From NCBI GenBank assembly GCA_963766605.1, contig CAVYAT010000002.1, positions 568,217 to 632,216 on the forward strand: DNA of 64,000 nucleotides. Direction: 5' to 3'. The position numbers and the translations under genes are program-made. The notes under the pieces were generated by a model. It saw only the letters and a list, made by a program, of their open reading frames with translations, searched no databases and was not told the origin of the DNA. Below, one piece after another: positions 44,974-53,203 of this stretch; within the stretch, counting starts at the first letter, position 1, and the number at the start of each line of letters is the position of its first letter. The stretch is from AC-49 sp963766605 (GTDB taxonomy: Bacteria > Actinomycetota > Thermoleophilia > Solirubrobacterales > Solirubrobacteraceae).

Positions 44974-47526
44974 CTACTCGTACGAAAGCGACGCCAGCAC
45001 GTCGAGCTTCGACGCGCGCCGTGCCGGCCAGATCGCTGCCAGAACGCCGGCCAGCGCCCCGAGGATCAGCACGATGATGATGTCCAAGGTCGGGAACGCG
45101 AACTTGAGGCTGTGCAGTGGGCGCGACACCAGCACCGCGAGCGCGACCCCGAGCACCGTCCCCAGGATCGCCCCGATCATCGCGATGATCACCGACTCGC
45201 CGCGGATCATCCGGCGCACCTGACGTCGCGACGTCCCGATCGCCCGCAGCAGCGCGAGCTCCCGCGTGCGCTCGGTGATCGACAGCACCAGCGTGTTGAC
45301 GATCCCGAACAGCGACACGATGATCGCCAGCGCGAGCAGGGCGAAGATGATGTTCAGGAGCTGGTTGATCTGGCCGGCCTGCTGGTCCTTGAACTCCTTG
45401 GCGGTCAGCGTCTCGACCTCGGGGAACTGACGCGCGAGCGTCGACTTGAGCCGCGCCGTCGTCGCCGCCTTGTTCACGCCACGGGCGAAGCGGACGAACA
45501 CGATGTCGTCGCGGTCGACCCCGAACGCACGCTGCAGCAGCGCGTTGGGGATCGTCAGTTGCGCCGTGACACCCGACGTGTCGTCGGTCAGCGCCACGAC
45601 GTGGACGTTCACGACCTGGTCGGTCGGGGTGCGGAGCCGGAGCGTCGAGCCGATCTTCAGGTGGTGGGACTTCGCATAGTCCTTGTCGACGATCGTCCCG
45701 TCGGGGCCCATCCGCGCCAGCGGGTTCGCCGGTCCCGAGGAGATCGACAGCTTGAACACGTCGGCCAGCGTCGCGGGATCGACGCCGCGCACCTGCACCT
45801 GCGACCCGCCCGGGACGAGCTTGGCCACGCTGGTACGCAGCCGCGAGACTGCGGCCACTCCGGGCACGCGCGCCGCGGCGCCGGCCGCCTCGGGCGAGAA
45901 CGAAGAGAAGCCGTTGGTGTTCTGGATGACGATCTCGCCGGTCAGGTGCGTGTCGATCGCGTCGGCGACCGTCTTGTTGGCCGACGCAGCGAATACGGCC
46001 GCGAATGTCACGAGCGCCACGCCGATCATGAGCGCCGCCGACGTCACCGCCGTGCGCCCCGGCTGGCGGACGACGTTCTCGCGCGCCAGGCGTCCCGGCA
46101 TACCGCCGAGGCGCTCGATCGGGCGACCGACCAGCGACGCGATCGGACGGACGAGCTTCGGGCTCAGCAGCGCGACGCCGATGAACACCAGCGCGGCGCC
46201 GACCCCGAGCGCGCTCACCGCCTGCCCCGAGTCGCTGATCGCGAACAGGCCGGCCGACATCAGTGCGACGCCGATGACGGTCACGAGGATCGCGATCGGA
46301 AGGCTGAAGCGCTGTGCGCGGCCGCGCGGCAGGACCGCGCCCTCGCGCAGCGCGGCGATCGGCGGGATCCGCATCGCCCGCATTGCCGGCGCGAGCGTCG
46401 CGGCCATCGTCACGCCGATGCCGACGAGCAGCGACACGATGATCGTGCGCGCCTCGATCACCATCCCGCTCGACGGGACGTCGAAGCCGATCGCGTTGAA
46501 CAGCGCCTTCAGCCCGAGCGCCGCGAGCAGCCCGAGGCCGATGCCGAGTATCGATCCGAGCACCCCGAGCACGAGCCCTTCGGTCAGGACGCTGCGGCGG
46601 ACCTGGCGCCGCGTCGCGCCGAGCGTACGCAACAGCGCCATCTCGCGCATCCGCTGGGCAACCGTGATCGAGAACGTGTTGAAGATCAAGAACGCCCCGA
46701 CGAACAGTGCGATGCCCGCGAATACGAGCAGCGCGGTCGTCAGGCCACTCACGTTGTCGCGCAGGTCGGAGGACTGCTTGGCCGCCTGCTGCTGGCCGGT
46801 GCGCACTTCAACCGTCCGTGGCAGTGCGGCACGGATCCGCGCCGACAGCTCCTTCGGGCTCACGCCGGGCTTGCCGGCCGCGTCGAGCGCGTCGAAGTGG
46901 CCCAGTTTGCCGGTCGCCAGCTGTGCCGCGGGCAGCGTCAGCAGCGCCACCGACGCGCCGCCGAACGAGTTGACGCCGCCGAGCTTGACGACGCCGACCA
47001 GGGTGTAGCGGCGCTTGCCGTTGGTCGCCTGGATGGTGACCGGGCCGCCGAGCCTGAAGTGCTCCTTGTCGGCCGTCGCCTTGTCGAGCGCGACCTGGTT
47101 ACCGGCGGTCGGCTTGTGGCCGGAGACGAACGTGAACTCCTCGAAGCGGTCGAGCAGGCTGGCCGAGCCGAGGAACTGCGGCGCACCGTGCTTGTGGAAT
47201 GCCTTCCCGTGCTTGTTGAGGATCGTGACGCCCTGATCGAAGATCGATCCCTGCGCGGCGGCGACGCCGGGCACGGTCCTGACCTTGTCGAGCACCGACT
47301 GGGGGATCGGAGCCGCGAAGTCGGTGTCGCCGACCGCGACGTGCGGCGTGATCGACACGTCGACGCCCTTGTATGACGCAGAGAAGATCTGGTCGAAGCT
47401 GTGGGTGAACGTGTCGGTGAACACGTAGGACCCGGTGATCAGCATCACGCCGAGGGCGATCGCGAGGCTGGTCAGGACCAGCCGCAGCCGCCGGGCGAGC
47501 AGCCCGCGGACGACGACTGCCCTCAT
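44974..47526 (-). CDS. ABC transporter permease, MacB/FtsX type with two FtsX repeats
   Basis: An 850-residue protein. After TM1 (LVLTSLAIALGVMLITGSYV) there is a large extracytoplasmic MacB-like domain, then an FtsX three-helix block (about residues 255-400; LFVGAFLIFNTFSITVAQRM, REMALLRTLGATRRQVRRSV). A second membrane block, a second periplasmic-type domain and a C-terminal FtsX block follow (IVSLFGIVNTLVLSITERTR, ELALLRAIGTSRRQVRRMI). This duplicated layout is usual for Gram-positive peptide or lipoprotein-associated exporters. ATG 47526 overlaps the stop of the ATPase gene (ATGA). Confidence 0.9.
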   Translation of the reverse strand: MRAVVVRGLLARRLRLVLTSLAIALGVMLITGSYVFTDTFTHSFDQIFSASYKGVDVSITPHVAVGDTDFAAPIPQSVLDKVRTVPGVAAAQGSIFDQGVTILNKHGKAFHKHGAPQFLGSASLLDRFEEFTFVSGHKPTAGNQVALDKATADKEHFRLGGPVTIQATNGKRRYTLVGVVKLGGVNSFGGASVALLTLPAAQLATGKLGHFDALDAAGKPGVSPKELSARIRAALPRTVEVRTGQQQAAKQSSDLRDNVSGLTTALLVFAGIALFVGAFLIFNTFSITVAQRMREMALLRTLGATRRQVRRSVLTEGLVLGVLGSILGIGLGLLAALGLKALFNAIGFDVPSSGMVIEARTIIVSLLVGIGVTMAATLAPAMRAMRIPPIAALREGAVLPRGRAQRFSLPIAILVTVIGVALMSAGLFAISDSGQAVSALGVGAALVFIGVALLSPKLVRPIASLVGRPIERLGGMPGRLARENVVRQPGRTAVTSAALMIGVALVTFAAVFAASANKTVADAIDTHLTGEIVIQNTNGFSSFSPEAAGAAARVPGVAAVSRLRTSVAKLVPGGSQVQVRGVDPATLADVFKLSISSGPANPLARMGPDGTIVDKDYAKSHHLKIGSTLRLRTPTDQVVNVHVVALTDDTSGVTAQLTIPNALLQRAFGVDRDDIVFVRFARGVNKAATTARLKSTLARQFPEVETLTAKEFKDQQAGQINQLLNIIFALLALAIIVSLFGIVNTLVLSITERTRELALLRAIGTSRRQVRRMIRGESVIIAMIGAILGTVLGVALAVLVSRPLHSLKFAFPTLDIIIVLILGALAGVLAAIWPARRASKLDVLASLSYE

Positions 47527-48233
47527 GACGCGGGCGCGACCTCGGTCGTGGTCCGCGCGCGGTCGGCGACGATCTGGCCGTCGGACAGCTCGAGAATCCG
47601 GTCCGCGCAGGCGCCCGCGTCGTGGTCGTGGGTGACCATGACGATCGTCTGGTGGAACTCGTCGACGCTGCGCCGCAGCAGGGCCATGATGTCGTCGGAG
47701 GCCTTGGAGTCGAGGTTGCCGGTCGGCTCGTCGGCGAAGATCACTGCCGGGCGGCTGGCCAGCGCGCGGGCTACCGCGACGCGCTGCTGCTGGCCGCCGG
47801 ACAGCTGCGACGGGCGGTGGGTCAGGCGGTCGCGCAGGCCGAGCAGGTCGACAAGCGTGTCGATCCACGCCTCGTCGGGCCGCTGGCCCGCGATCGAGAG
47901 CGGCAGCAGGATGTTCTCGCGCGCGTCGAGGACCGGGAGCAGGTTGAACGACTGAAAGACGAAGCCGACACGATCGCGGCGCAGGCGCGTCAGCGCGTCG
48001 TCGCTCAGCTCGCCCAGCGACGTTCCCTCGATCTCGACGCTGCCCGCGGTCGGCCGGTCCAGCCCCGCCAGGAGGTGCATGAGCGTCGACTTGCCGGAAC
48101 CGGAGGGGCCCATGATCGCGGCGAACTCGCCGGCCGGGAAATCGACCGTCACGTTGCTCAGCGCCGTGACCGCCGCGTCGCCCTCGCCGAACTCGCGCGT
48201 CAACTCGTGGGCCCGGACGATCGGAGTGCTCAT
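47523..48233 (-). CDS. ABC transporter ATP-binding protein (MacB/LolD type)
   Basis: A 236-residue ATPase. Walker A is GPSGSGKST, the Q-loop region VGFVFQSFNLLPVLDARENI, the signature LSGGQQQRVAVARAL, Walker B VIFADEPTGNLDS and the H-loop MVTHDHDAG. The NLDS motif and short length are typical of the MacB/LolD/YknY group that pairs with FtsX-type permeases, as here. It starts at ATG 48233, five bases after the stop of the upstream glycosyltransferase gene on the same strand. Confidence 0.92.
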   Translation of the reverse strand: MSTPIVRAHELTREFGEGDAAVTALSNVTVDFPAGEFAAIMGPSGSGKSTLMHLLAGLDRPTAGSVEIEGTSLGELSDDALTRLRRDRVGFVFQSFNLLPVLDARENILLPLSIAGQRPDEAWIDTLVDLLGLRDRLTHRPSQLSGGQQQRVAVARALASRPAVIFADEPTGNLDSKASDDIMALLRRSVDEFHQTIVMVTHDHDAGACADRILELSDGQIVADRARTTTEVAPAS

Positions 48234-48238
48234 GGACG

Positions 48239-49423
48239 TCAGCGTGCCACACGCGACCGGTCGGCGTGCGACGGTTTGCCGCCAATGGGCTCGCCGCTGA
48301 CTAAGCCGGCCGCGTGGCGCAGCAGCGACGCCATCGCCCCCGCCGAGCGCGACCACGTCATACCGACGCTGCGCTCGATGCCGGCACGGCTCATCCGCGC
48401 GCGCAGGCCTTCATCGGCGAGCCGGTCTACCGCCGCCGCGGCCGCCTGCGGGTCTCGCGCCACGGAGAAGCCGGTTATGCCGTCGGCGATCGTCTCGGGC
48501 AGGCCGCCCTGCGCGCTGACGATCACCGGGCAGCCGCACGCCTGGGCCTCGATCGACGCCAGGCCATATGGCTCGTCGCGGGCCAGGTACAGCGTGGCCA
48601 CCGCGTCGCGGTAGCAGTCGGCCAGCTGCTCGTCGGTGATCCCGATCCGGACCTCGAGCTCGACGCCGCGGTCCACGGCGCGGTCGCGCAGCGCCTGTTC
48701 CTGCTCGGCGCCGGGCCGCGGGCTGACGATCACGACGGGCAGGCGGCGCGCGGTCAGCGTGGCGGCGTCGATCGCCAGGTCGTGGCCCTTGCCGGGCAGC
48801 AACGCGCCGACGCTGAGCAGGTGCTGCGGCTCGCGCGGGCGCTGCGCCGTGAACGCCTCGCCGATCCCGAGCGCGATCGGTTCGGCCCGGCGCCCGTAGG
48901 CGGACTGGATCGTCGACGCCGAGTGCTTGGAGTTCGTGACGAGCACCGACGCCGCCGCCGTCGCCGCGCGGTCGGCGGCGCGTTGGGCTCGATACAGCGG
49001 TCCGTAGAGCGTGCGCGTGCGCGAGTTTCGCGTCGCCGCGGCCTGCGGCTCGTAGTCGACGCGCCGCGTCTCGTGGCAGAAGTAGACGCTTGGCGCCGCG
49101 ATGGCGGTCAGCGCGTAGGGCCCCTGGAGGTAGCGGCACGGGTGGGCGAGGACGACGCTCGGGGCGGTCGCGTTGACGCGCTGCGCCAGCTCGCGCCAGG
49201 CGCGGCGCAGGCGCACGTGGTCGAGGTAGCGGGCGCGTGGTCGCAGCGCTGGGGCGATCTCGTCGGCCCGCGGCGCGAAGGCGACGATCTCCGGGTCGTC
49301 GGTGACCGGCAGCGCGGTGGCGAGACAAAACTCGCGCAGCTCCAGGCCCATCAGCCGGGCGTGCTCGGCCAGCACGCGCCGCGCGCCGCCCGCGGGGAGG
49401 TTGTGAATGACGGCCACGTGCAT
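48239..49423 (-). CDS. GT4 family glycosyltransferase
   Basis: GT-B enzyme of 394 residues. It opens MHVAVIHNLPAGGARRVLAE (nucleotide-sugar N-domain with glycine-rich loop). The donor domain starts HLLSVGALLPGKGHDLAIDA, and the E-x7-E motif is ARDEPYGLASIEAQACGCPV with the following VSAQGGLPETI. It probably transfers a hexose from a nucleotide sugar to a lipid or glycan acceptor. It lies 15 kb from the main glycan cluster and next to the ABC exporter genes, so a link to either is speculative. The start is ATG 49423. Confidence 0.8.
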   Translation of the reverse strand: MHVAVIHNLPAGGARRVLAEHARLMGLELREFCLATALPVTDDPEIVAFAPRADEIAPALRPRARYLDHVRLRRAWRELAQRVNATAPSVVLAHPCRYLQGPYALTAIAAPSVYFCHETRRVDYEPQAAATRNSRTRTLYGPLYRAQRAADRAATAAASVLVTNSKHSASTIQSAYGRRAEPIALGIGEAFTAQRPREPQHLLSVGALLPGKGHDLAIDAATLTARRLPVVIVSPRPGAEQEQALRDRAVDRGVELEVRIGITDEQLADCYRDAVATLYLARDEPYGLASIEAQACGCPVIVSAQGGLPETIADGITGFSVARDPQAAAAAVDRLADEGLRARMSRAGIERSVGMTWSRSAGAMASLLRHAAGLVSGEPIGGKPSHADRSRVAR

Positions 49424-49478
49424 CGCATTGGGTGTCTAGCGGCGCGCGCGGACGACGAGCAGTGGAGCGCCGCGGCGC

Positions 49479-49778
49479 TCAGCGACGCGCGCTGAACGCC
49501 GGCGAGTGGGTCTGGGCCCAGATCGCGATCTCGGCCGCGCTGGCGACCGTCGCTCCGCTGTCGGGCAGGGCCAGGACCGGCAGCTTCTCCTGGCCGCTGA
49601 TGCGCTTGAGCTCCGGGCGCCGGCCGGTCGTGAACAGGCCGAACGGGCGGTTGCGGTCGACGATCACCGTTTCGTACGCGTGCCCGGCGGCCCGCAGCGC
49701 CTCGTGCGCGCGGCGGCACGCATGCGCCTTGGGTCCGCGGTCGTCGAGATGGCAGACGTAGAGGATCAGCCCGGCCAT
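49479..49778 (-). CDS. Glutaredoxin/GST-N-terminal-domain-like small protein
   Basis: A 99-residue thioredoxin-fold protein. From ATG 49778: MAGLILYVCHLDDRGPKAHA, then RRAHEALRAAGHAYETVIVD, and KLPVLALPDSGATVASAAEI, which carries the cis-proline and the acid residue that bind glutathione in GST/glutaredoxin N-terminal domains. The active-site position has VCHLDDRGPKAHAC, with widely spaced cysteines rather than CxxC, so redox activity is doubtful. An ATG at 49796 would add six residues. Function unknown. Confidence 0.6.
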   Translation of the reverse strand: MAGLILYVCHLDDRGPKAHACRRAHEALRAAGHAYETVIVDRNRPFGLFTTGRRPELKRISGQEKLPVLALPDSGATVASAAEIAIWAQTHSPAFSARR

Positions 49779-49795
49779 GCTCGTGTTGTACCTCA

Positions 49796-49836
49796 CAACG
49801 ACGAGGACCCGCTGCGGCGGCGGGTCCTCATCGTTG
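49796..49836 (-). terminator. Strong hairpin downstream of xylB
   Basis: A 10-bp perfect stem GAGGACCCGC (49803-49812) / GCGGGTCCTC (49820-49829) is extended after one mismatch by CAACGA/TCGTTG to about 17 pairs. The loop is 7 nt. It lies about 105 bases past the xylB stop on the minus strand and before the glutaredoxin-like gene. No T-run follows, so a factor-dependent or processing role is also possible. Confidence 0.5.
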
Positions 49837-49940
49837 CGTCCGGCGGATGTCCCCCCGCCGGCCTATATGGCGCTGGCGGCAAAGCGCCTGCGTGTTCGGT
49901 GTTTTAGAGGGTGCCCCGGACGGCACGGCGCAAACGCGCC

Positions 49941-51377
49941 TCAACGAACGTTGGACAGCGCGGGGTAGAGCGCCCGGAACTGCTCGCGGCGCTCTGCGTA
50001 GCACTGCACCCAGGCCGGATCGGGTTCGATCGTCGCACCGGTGACCACCGCAGCCTCGATCGCCTGCGCCGGGTCGGCCCACAGCCCCGCGACGACCCCG
50101 CCGAGCATGGCGGCTCCGAGCGCCGCGCCCGCGTCCGACCCGACGCGCGTCAGCGGCAGCTCCAGCGCCGCCCCGATGATCGCGGGCCACAGCTCGCCGC
50201 GGGCGCCGCCGCCGCTGAGCCGCCCCGACGCGGGGCGCGCGCCGGCGCCGACGGCGACGACGTCGAGCACGTCGCGCAGGCCGAACGCGACGCCCTCGAG
50301 CACCGCGCGCACGATCGCGCCGCGGTCGTGGCCAAGCGCCAGTCCGGTCAGCGATCCGCGGGCCTCGGGATCGTTGTGCGGGCTACGCTCGCCGCTCAGA
50401 TACGGCAGGAACACGACTCCACCGGCGCCTGGCGGCTGCGCGGCCGCCTCGGCCAGCAATGTCTCGTACGGTGCGTCGAGTACGGCGCGCAGCCAGCTCA
50501 GCGACCCGGCCGCCGACAGCATCACGCCCATCGCAAACCAGGTGTCGGCCACGGCGTGGCACGATCCCTGCACGTGGGGGTCGGCGGCGTAGCCGGGCAA
50601 CGCGGTCAGCACGACGCCGGACGTGCCGAGCGCGATCGAGGCCGGGGTGCGGTCGGTCGCCGTGGCGACACCGACGCCGAGCGCGCCGGCCGCCTGGTCG
50701 CCCGCGCCGGCGGCGATCGGGATGCCGTCCGGGGTCGTCCCGCTGACCGCGGCCGACTCGAGCGCCGGCGCCATCAGCGACTCCTCGACGCCGAGCGTGG
50801 CGAGCACCTCGGTGCTCCACTGCCGCCGGGCGACGTCGAACCACAGGGTTCCCGAGGCGTCGCTGACGTCGGTGGCGTGCTCGCCGCACAGCCGCAGTCG
50901 CACGTAGTCCTTGGGCAGCATCACGCTGCGCACGCGCTCGCGCAGCGCCGGCTCGTGGTGCTCCATCCAGCGCAGCTTCGGGGCGGTGAAGCCGGTCAGC
51001 GCGGGGTTGCCGGTCAGCGCCAGGACCCGCGCGGCGCCGCCCAGCAGCTCCTCGATCTCCTCGGACTCCGCCGCCGTGCGCTGGTCGTTCCACAGGATCG
51101 CCGGGCGCACGGGGTGGTCGGCGCCGTCGAGTGCGACGAGGCCGTGCATCTGGCCGCTGAGGCCGATCCCGGCCGGCGGTCCGGCCTGCGTGCGCAGCGC
51201 CTGGAGCACCGTCTGCGCCGCGTCCCACCACAGCTCGGGGTCCTGCTCGGACCAGCCGGGCTGCGGGGTCGACAGCGGGTAGGAGGCATCGGCCTGCGCC
51301 ACGATCGCGCCGTCGCCGTCGAGAGCCACGCCCTTCAGCGCCGAGGTCCCGACGTCGAGTCCGACGGCGACGCTCAC
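49941..51377 (-). CDS. xylB: Xylulokinase (FGGY family)
   Basis: A 478-residue FGGY carbohydrate kinase. The N-terminal ATP/sugar part starts SVAVGLDVGTSALKGVALDG, has the XylB-type QPGWSEQDPELWWDA and GLSGQMHGLVALD, and the acceptor-side LWNDQRTAAESEEIEELLG. The C-terminal part includes IALGTSGVVLTALPGYA, the catalytic-aspartate region AAGAGDQAAGALGVG, and LSGGGARGELWPAI. It phosphorylates D-xylulose. The GTG at 51377 overlaps the stop of the upstream TIM-barrel gene (GTGA). It closes the second pentose transcription unit. Confidence 0.88.
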   Translation of the reverse strand: MSVAVGLDVGTSALKGVALDGDGAIVAQADASYPLSTPQPGWSEQDPELWWDAAQTVLQALRTQAGPPAGIGLSGQMHGLVALDGADHPVRPAILWNDQRTAAESEEIEELLGGAARVLALTGNPALTGFTAPKLRWMEHHEPALRERVRSVMLPKDYVRLRLCGEHATDVSDASGTLWFDVARRQWSTEVLATLGVEESLMAPALESAAVSGTTPDGIPIAAGAGDQAAGALGVGVATATDRTPASIALGTSGVVLTALPGYAADPHVQGSCHAVADTWFAMGVMLSAAGSLSWLRAVLDAPYETLLAEAAAQPPGAGGVVFLPYLSGERSPHNDPEARGSLTGLALGHDRGAIVRAVLEGVAFGLRDVLDVVAVGAGARPASGRLSGGGARGELWPAIIGAALELPLTRVGSDAGAALGAAMLGGVVAGLWADPAQAIEAAVVTGATIEPDPAWVQCYAERREQFRALYPALSNVR

Positions 51378-52378
51378 GCGCCCAGCGCGCCGTACACCAG
51401 CTCGTAGGCGGCGACGGCGTCCTTGCGCTGCTGGGCTGCCCGCAGCTCGTCGCCGTCGATCTTCGCGGCGACGCCGTCGATGAAGCGCCACTGGAGCACC
51501 GACCGCCGCACCGCCGCGACCTGGTCCTCGGTGTAGGGGTAGAGGTCGAAACCGAGGCGGCGCGTATCGCCGTCGATCCCGTAGCCCGCGCGCCGCAGCT
51601 CGATCGCGAGCTCCAGCGTCTCCATGAACGCCGTCGAGCCGACCATGTTGTCGTCGTCGAACGTGCCCCAGCCGGAGTTCGCGTGCTGGTGGCCGAGCAG
51701 GCCCTCGGCGTCGAGCAGGGCCGCGTACTCGCCGAGGTTCTCGCCGTTCATGATCAGGTGCTGCCAGTCCATGTTGACCTGGACGTTGGCGATCCCGTCG
51801 CGGCGCAGCGTGTGGATGACGTGCAGCGTCATGCCGATGTTGCGCATCAGGATCTTCATCGCCGGCTCGGAGTTCTTGTGCTCGAGCAGCAGCGTCACGC
51901 CGCGCTCGCGGCAGCGCTCCGCGGCCTGCCCGATGCCGTCGATGAACGCGCTCCACGTGTCGCGGTAGGACGTCTGGAACGGGTAGTTGTAGCCCTCGAT
52001 GCCGGGCCAGCAGATCATCTGCGCGCCGACATCGCCGGCCATGTCCGCCGTGGCCAGCGTGAGCTCGAGCGCCTCGCGGCGCACGCCGGGGTCCGACGCG
52101 GTCAGACCGCCCTTGCCGAACCGCGGGTCGACGTGCAGGCCGGTGCAGACCGCGTAGATCCCGTGGTCGCCGAGCTCGGCGCGCAGCGCGTCGAGGTTGT
52201 CGTGGTTGATCTCGCCGGGGTAGTGGAACTCGTAGTCGTCGATCAGGCCGTCGAGGCCGGCGACGGCGCGGGCGACCCGCTCGGGCATCGTCTCGGACTC
52301 GTGCTGGGGCTGGTAGCCGCCCGGTACGAAGCGGGTGACCATCGGCCCGAGGGCCCAGATGCCAAGGCTCGTTCTCAT
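51374..52378 (-). CDS. Xylose-isomerase-like TIM-barrel sugar isomerase
   Basis: A 334-residue (beta/alpha)8 protein of the AP-endonuclease-2/xylose isomerase-like superfamily. It starts RTSLGIWALGPMVTRFVPGG at ATG 52378. Metal-site residues are visible in VTLLLEHKNSEPAMKIL (Glu), VNMDWQHLIMNGENL (Asp/His), LGHQHANSGWGTFDDD (His) and LGFDLYPYTEDQ (Asp). Coupling to xylB by a four-base overlap makes a xylose isomerase role likely even though it is not the long XylA type. Other aldose-ketose substrates are possible. Confidence 0.75.
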   Translation of the reverse strand: MRTSLGIWALGPMVTRFVPGGYQPQHESETMPERVARAVAGLDGLIDDYEFHYPGEINHDNLDALRAELGDHGIYAVCTGLHVDPRFGKGGLTASDPGVRREALELTLATADMAGDVGAQMICWPGIEGYNYPFQTSYRDTWSAFIDGIGQAAERCRERGVTLLLEHKNSEPAMKILMRNIGMTLHVIHTLRRDGIANVQVNMDWQHLIMNGENLGEYAALLDAEGLLGHQHANSGWGTFDDDNMVGSTAFMETLELAIELRRAGYGIDGDTRRLGFDLYPYTEDQVAAVRRSVLQWRFIDGVAAKIDGDELRAAQQRKDAVAAYELVYGALGA

Positions 52379-52722
52379 GTCGTCTCCATCTCGATGATCG
52401 ATCGGGTCGCCGCCGAGGAACGGGCGGCGTCGAGCACGTGCAGCACGGCCACGCTGTCGGCGGGGTCCACGGGCGCGGGCGCGCCGTCGAGCAGCCATGC
52501 CGCGACCCCCGCGTAGAAGCGTTCGTAGGCGCCCGGCTCAAGTGCGATCTCGCGCCGTCCGTCGGCGTTGGCGAACGTCGCCCCGCCGCCGGGGGTCGCC
52601 CGGTTCGGCGTGGCGGTCACGATGCCGGCGAAGCGCAGGCCGGCCGCCGCGACGAACGCCGCGAGGAAGACCTCGCCCGCGAGTCCGTAGCCGGCGATAC
52701 CCACCCGCAGGGCCTCGCTCAT
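52375..52722 (-). pseudogene. Gfo/Idh/MocA oxidoreductase with internal deletion
   Basis: A 115-residue in-frame remnant from ATG 52722. The N-terminal LRVGIAGYGLAGEVFLAAFV is a proper NAD(P) loop, followed by GIVTATPNRA. It then jumps directly to TPGGGATFANADGRREIALE and PGAYERFYAGVAAWL, which belong to the C-terminal end of a protein of about 330 residues. Roughly 200 residues including the catalytic lysine region are missing with the frame kept. This is either a true deletion or an assembly collapse. The product would be inactive. Its stop overlaps the TIM-barrel start (ATGA). Confidence 0.65.
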
Positions 52723-52989
52723 ATGCCGACCTGAGCGTCCATGCAAGTCACGGCGCTCGCCTGCAGCGCGGACAGCGTGCGCGCCTGACCCAGCGCGTCG
52801 TGGCGGCCCAGGAGCGGCGCACGCCCGACCGCGATCGCCCGGCCATGTCCTCGAGCTCCACGCTGTACGGATCGTCCATCGGCGCCGCGACCGGCTCGAC
52901 GCGCCCGTCGCCGTGGCGGTGCACCGCAGGTTGATGTCGATCATCTCGCCCAGGTTCCAGCCAGTGCTGCCGAACGGTCGCTGCTGCAT
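52719..52989 (-). pseudogene. Remnant: aldo-keto-reductase-like start joined to Gfo/Idh C-terminus
   Basis: From ATG 52989 the product begins MQQRPFGSTGWNLGEMIDIN, like an aldo/keto reductase N-terminus for about ten residues. It then reads, with two frame changes, HRHGDGRVEPVAAPMDDPYS, VELEDMAG and AIAVGRAPLLGRHDALGQAR, which is the C-terminal end of a Gfo/Idh/MocA oxidoreductase. Its stop (52719-52721) overlaps the next ATG. So one gene seems to have lost nearly all of its body, or two genes were joined by a deletion. It cannot encode an active enzyme as it stands. Confidence 0.5.
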
Positions 52990-53031
52990 GACGTCCCGTC
53001 ATCTTGTGTCGATTCTATGGTGTGTCGCTGG

Positions 53032-53045
53032 GCTGAGTACTCAGC
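53032..53045. promoter_or_regulatory. Perfect 14-bp palindrome before the second pentose unit
   Basis: GCTGAGTACTCAGC is a perfect palindrome 43 bases upstream of the ATG at 52989 (minus strand). A TAGAAT -10-like box follows on the minus strand at 53017-53012, so the palindrome covers the -35 position. It may be the operator of a separate promoter for the isomerase/xylB genes. The region 52990-53173 otherwise shows no convincing gene. Confidence 0.35.
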
Positions 53046-53173
53046 GCCATGATCAGGCTCCGGCCGCACGTGGTGGCTGAACACGCCGCGCCCGACCAGG
53101 TAGGTCGCGTAGCCGAACACGAGCCCGCTGGGCGCCCGCTCTTTCTTCAAACGCTGCCAAGAACCGCCGGCTT

Positions 53174-53203
53174 CGGCCAGCCATCTGACCTCATGGCTGG
53201 CCG
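53174..53203 (-). terminator. Hairpin at the end of araD
   Basis: A perfect 11-bp stem CGGCCAGCCAT / ATGGCTGGCCG with an 8-nt loop surrounds the araD stop codon (53191-53193). No T-run follows on the minus strand. It is placed to end or process the upstream transcript before the 53.0 kb promoter-like region. Confidence 0.45.

Noticed and set aside
44851..47376. 2.5-kb plus-strand open frame opposite the FtsX permease
   Set aside because: Highly charged Arg/Asp/His repeats arise from the complement of the permease codons; the minus-strand gene has full domain structure.
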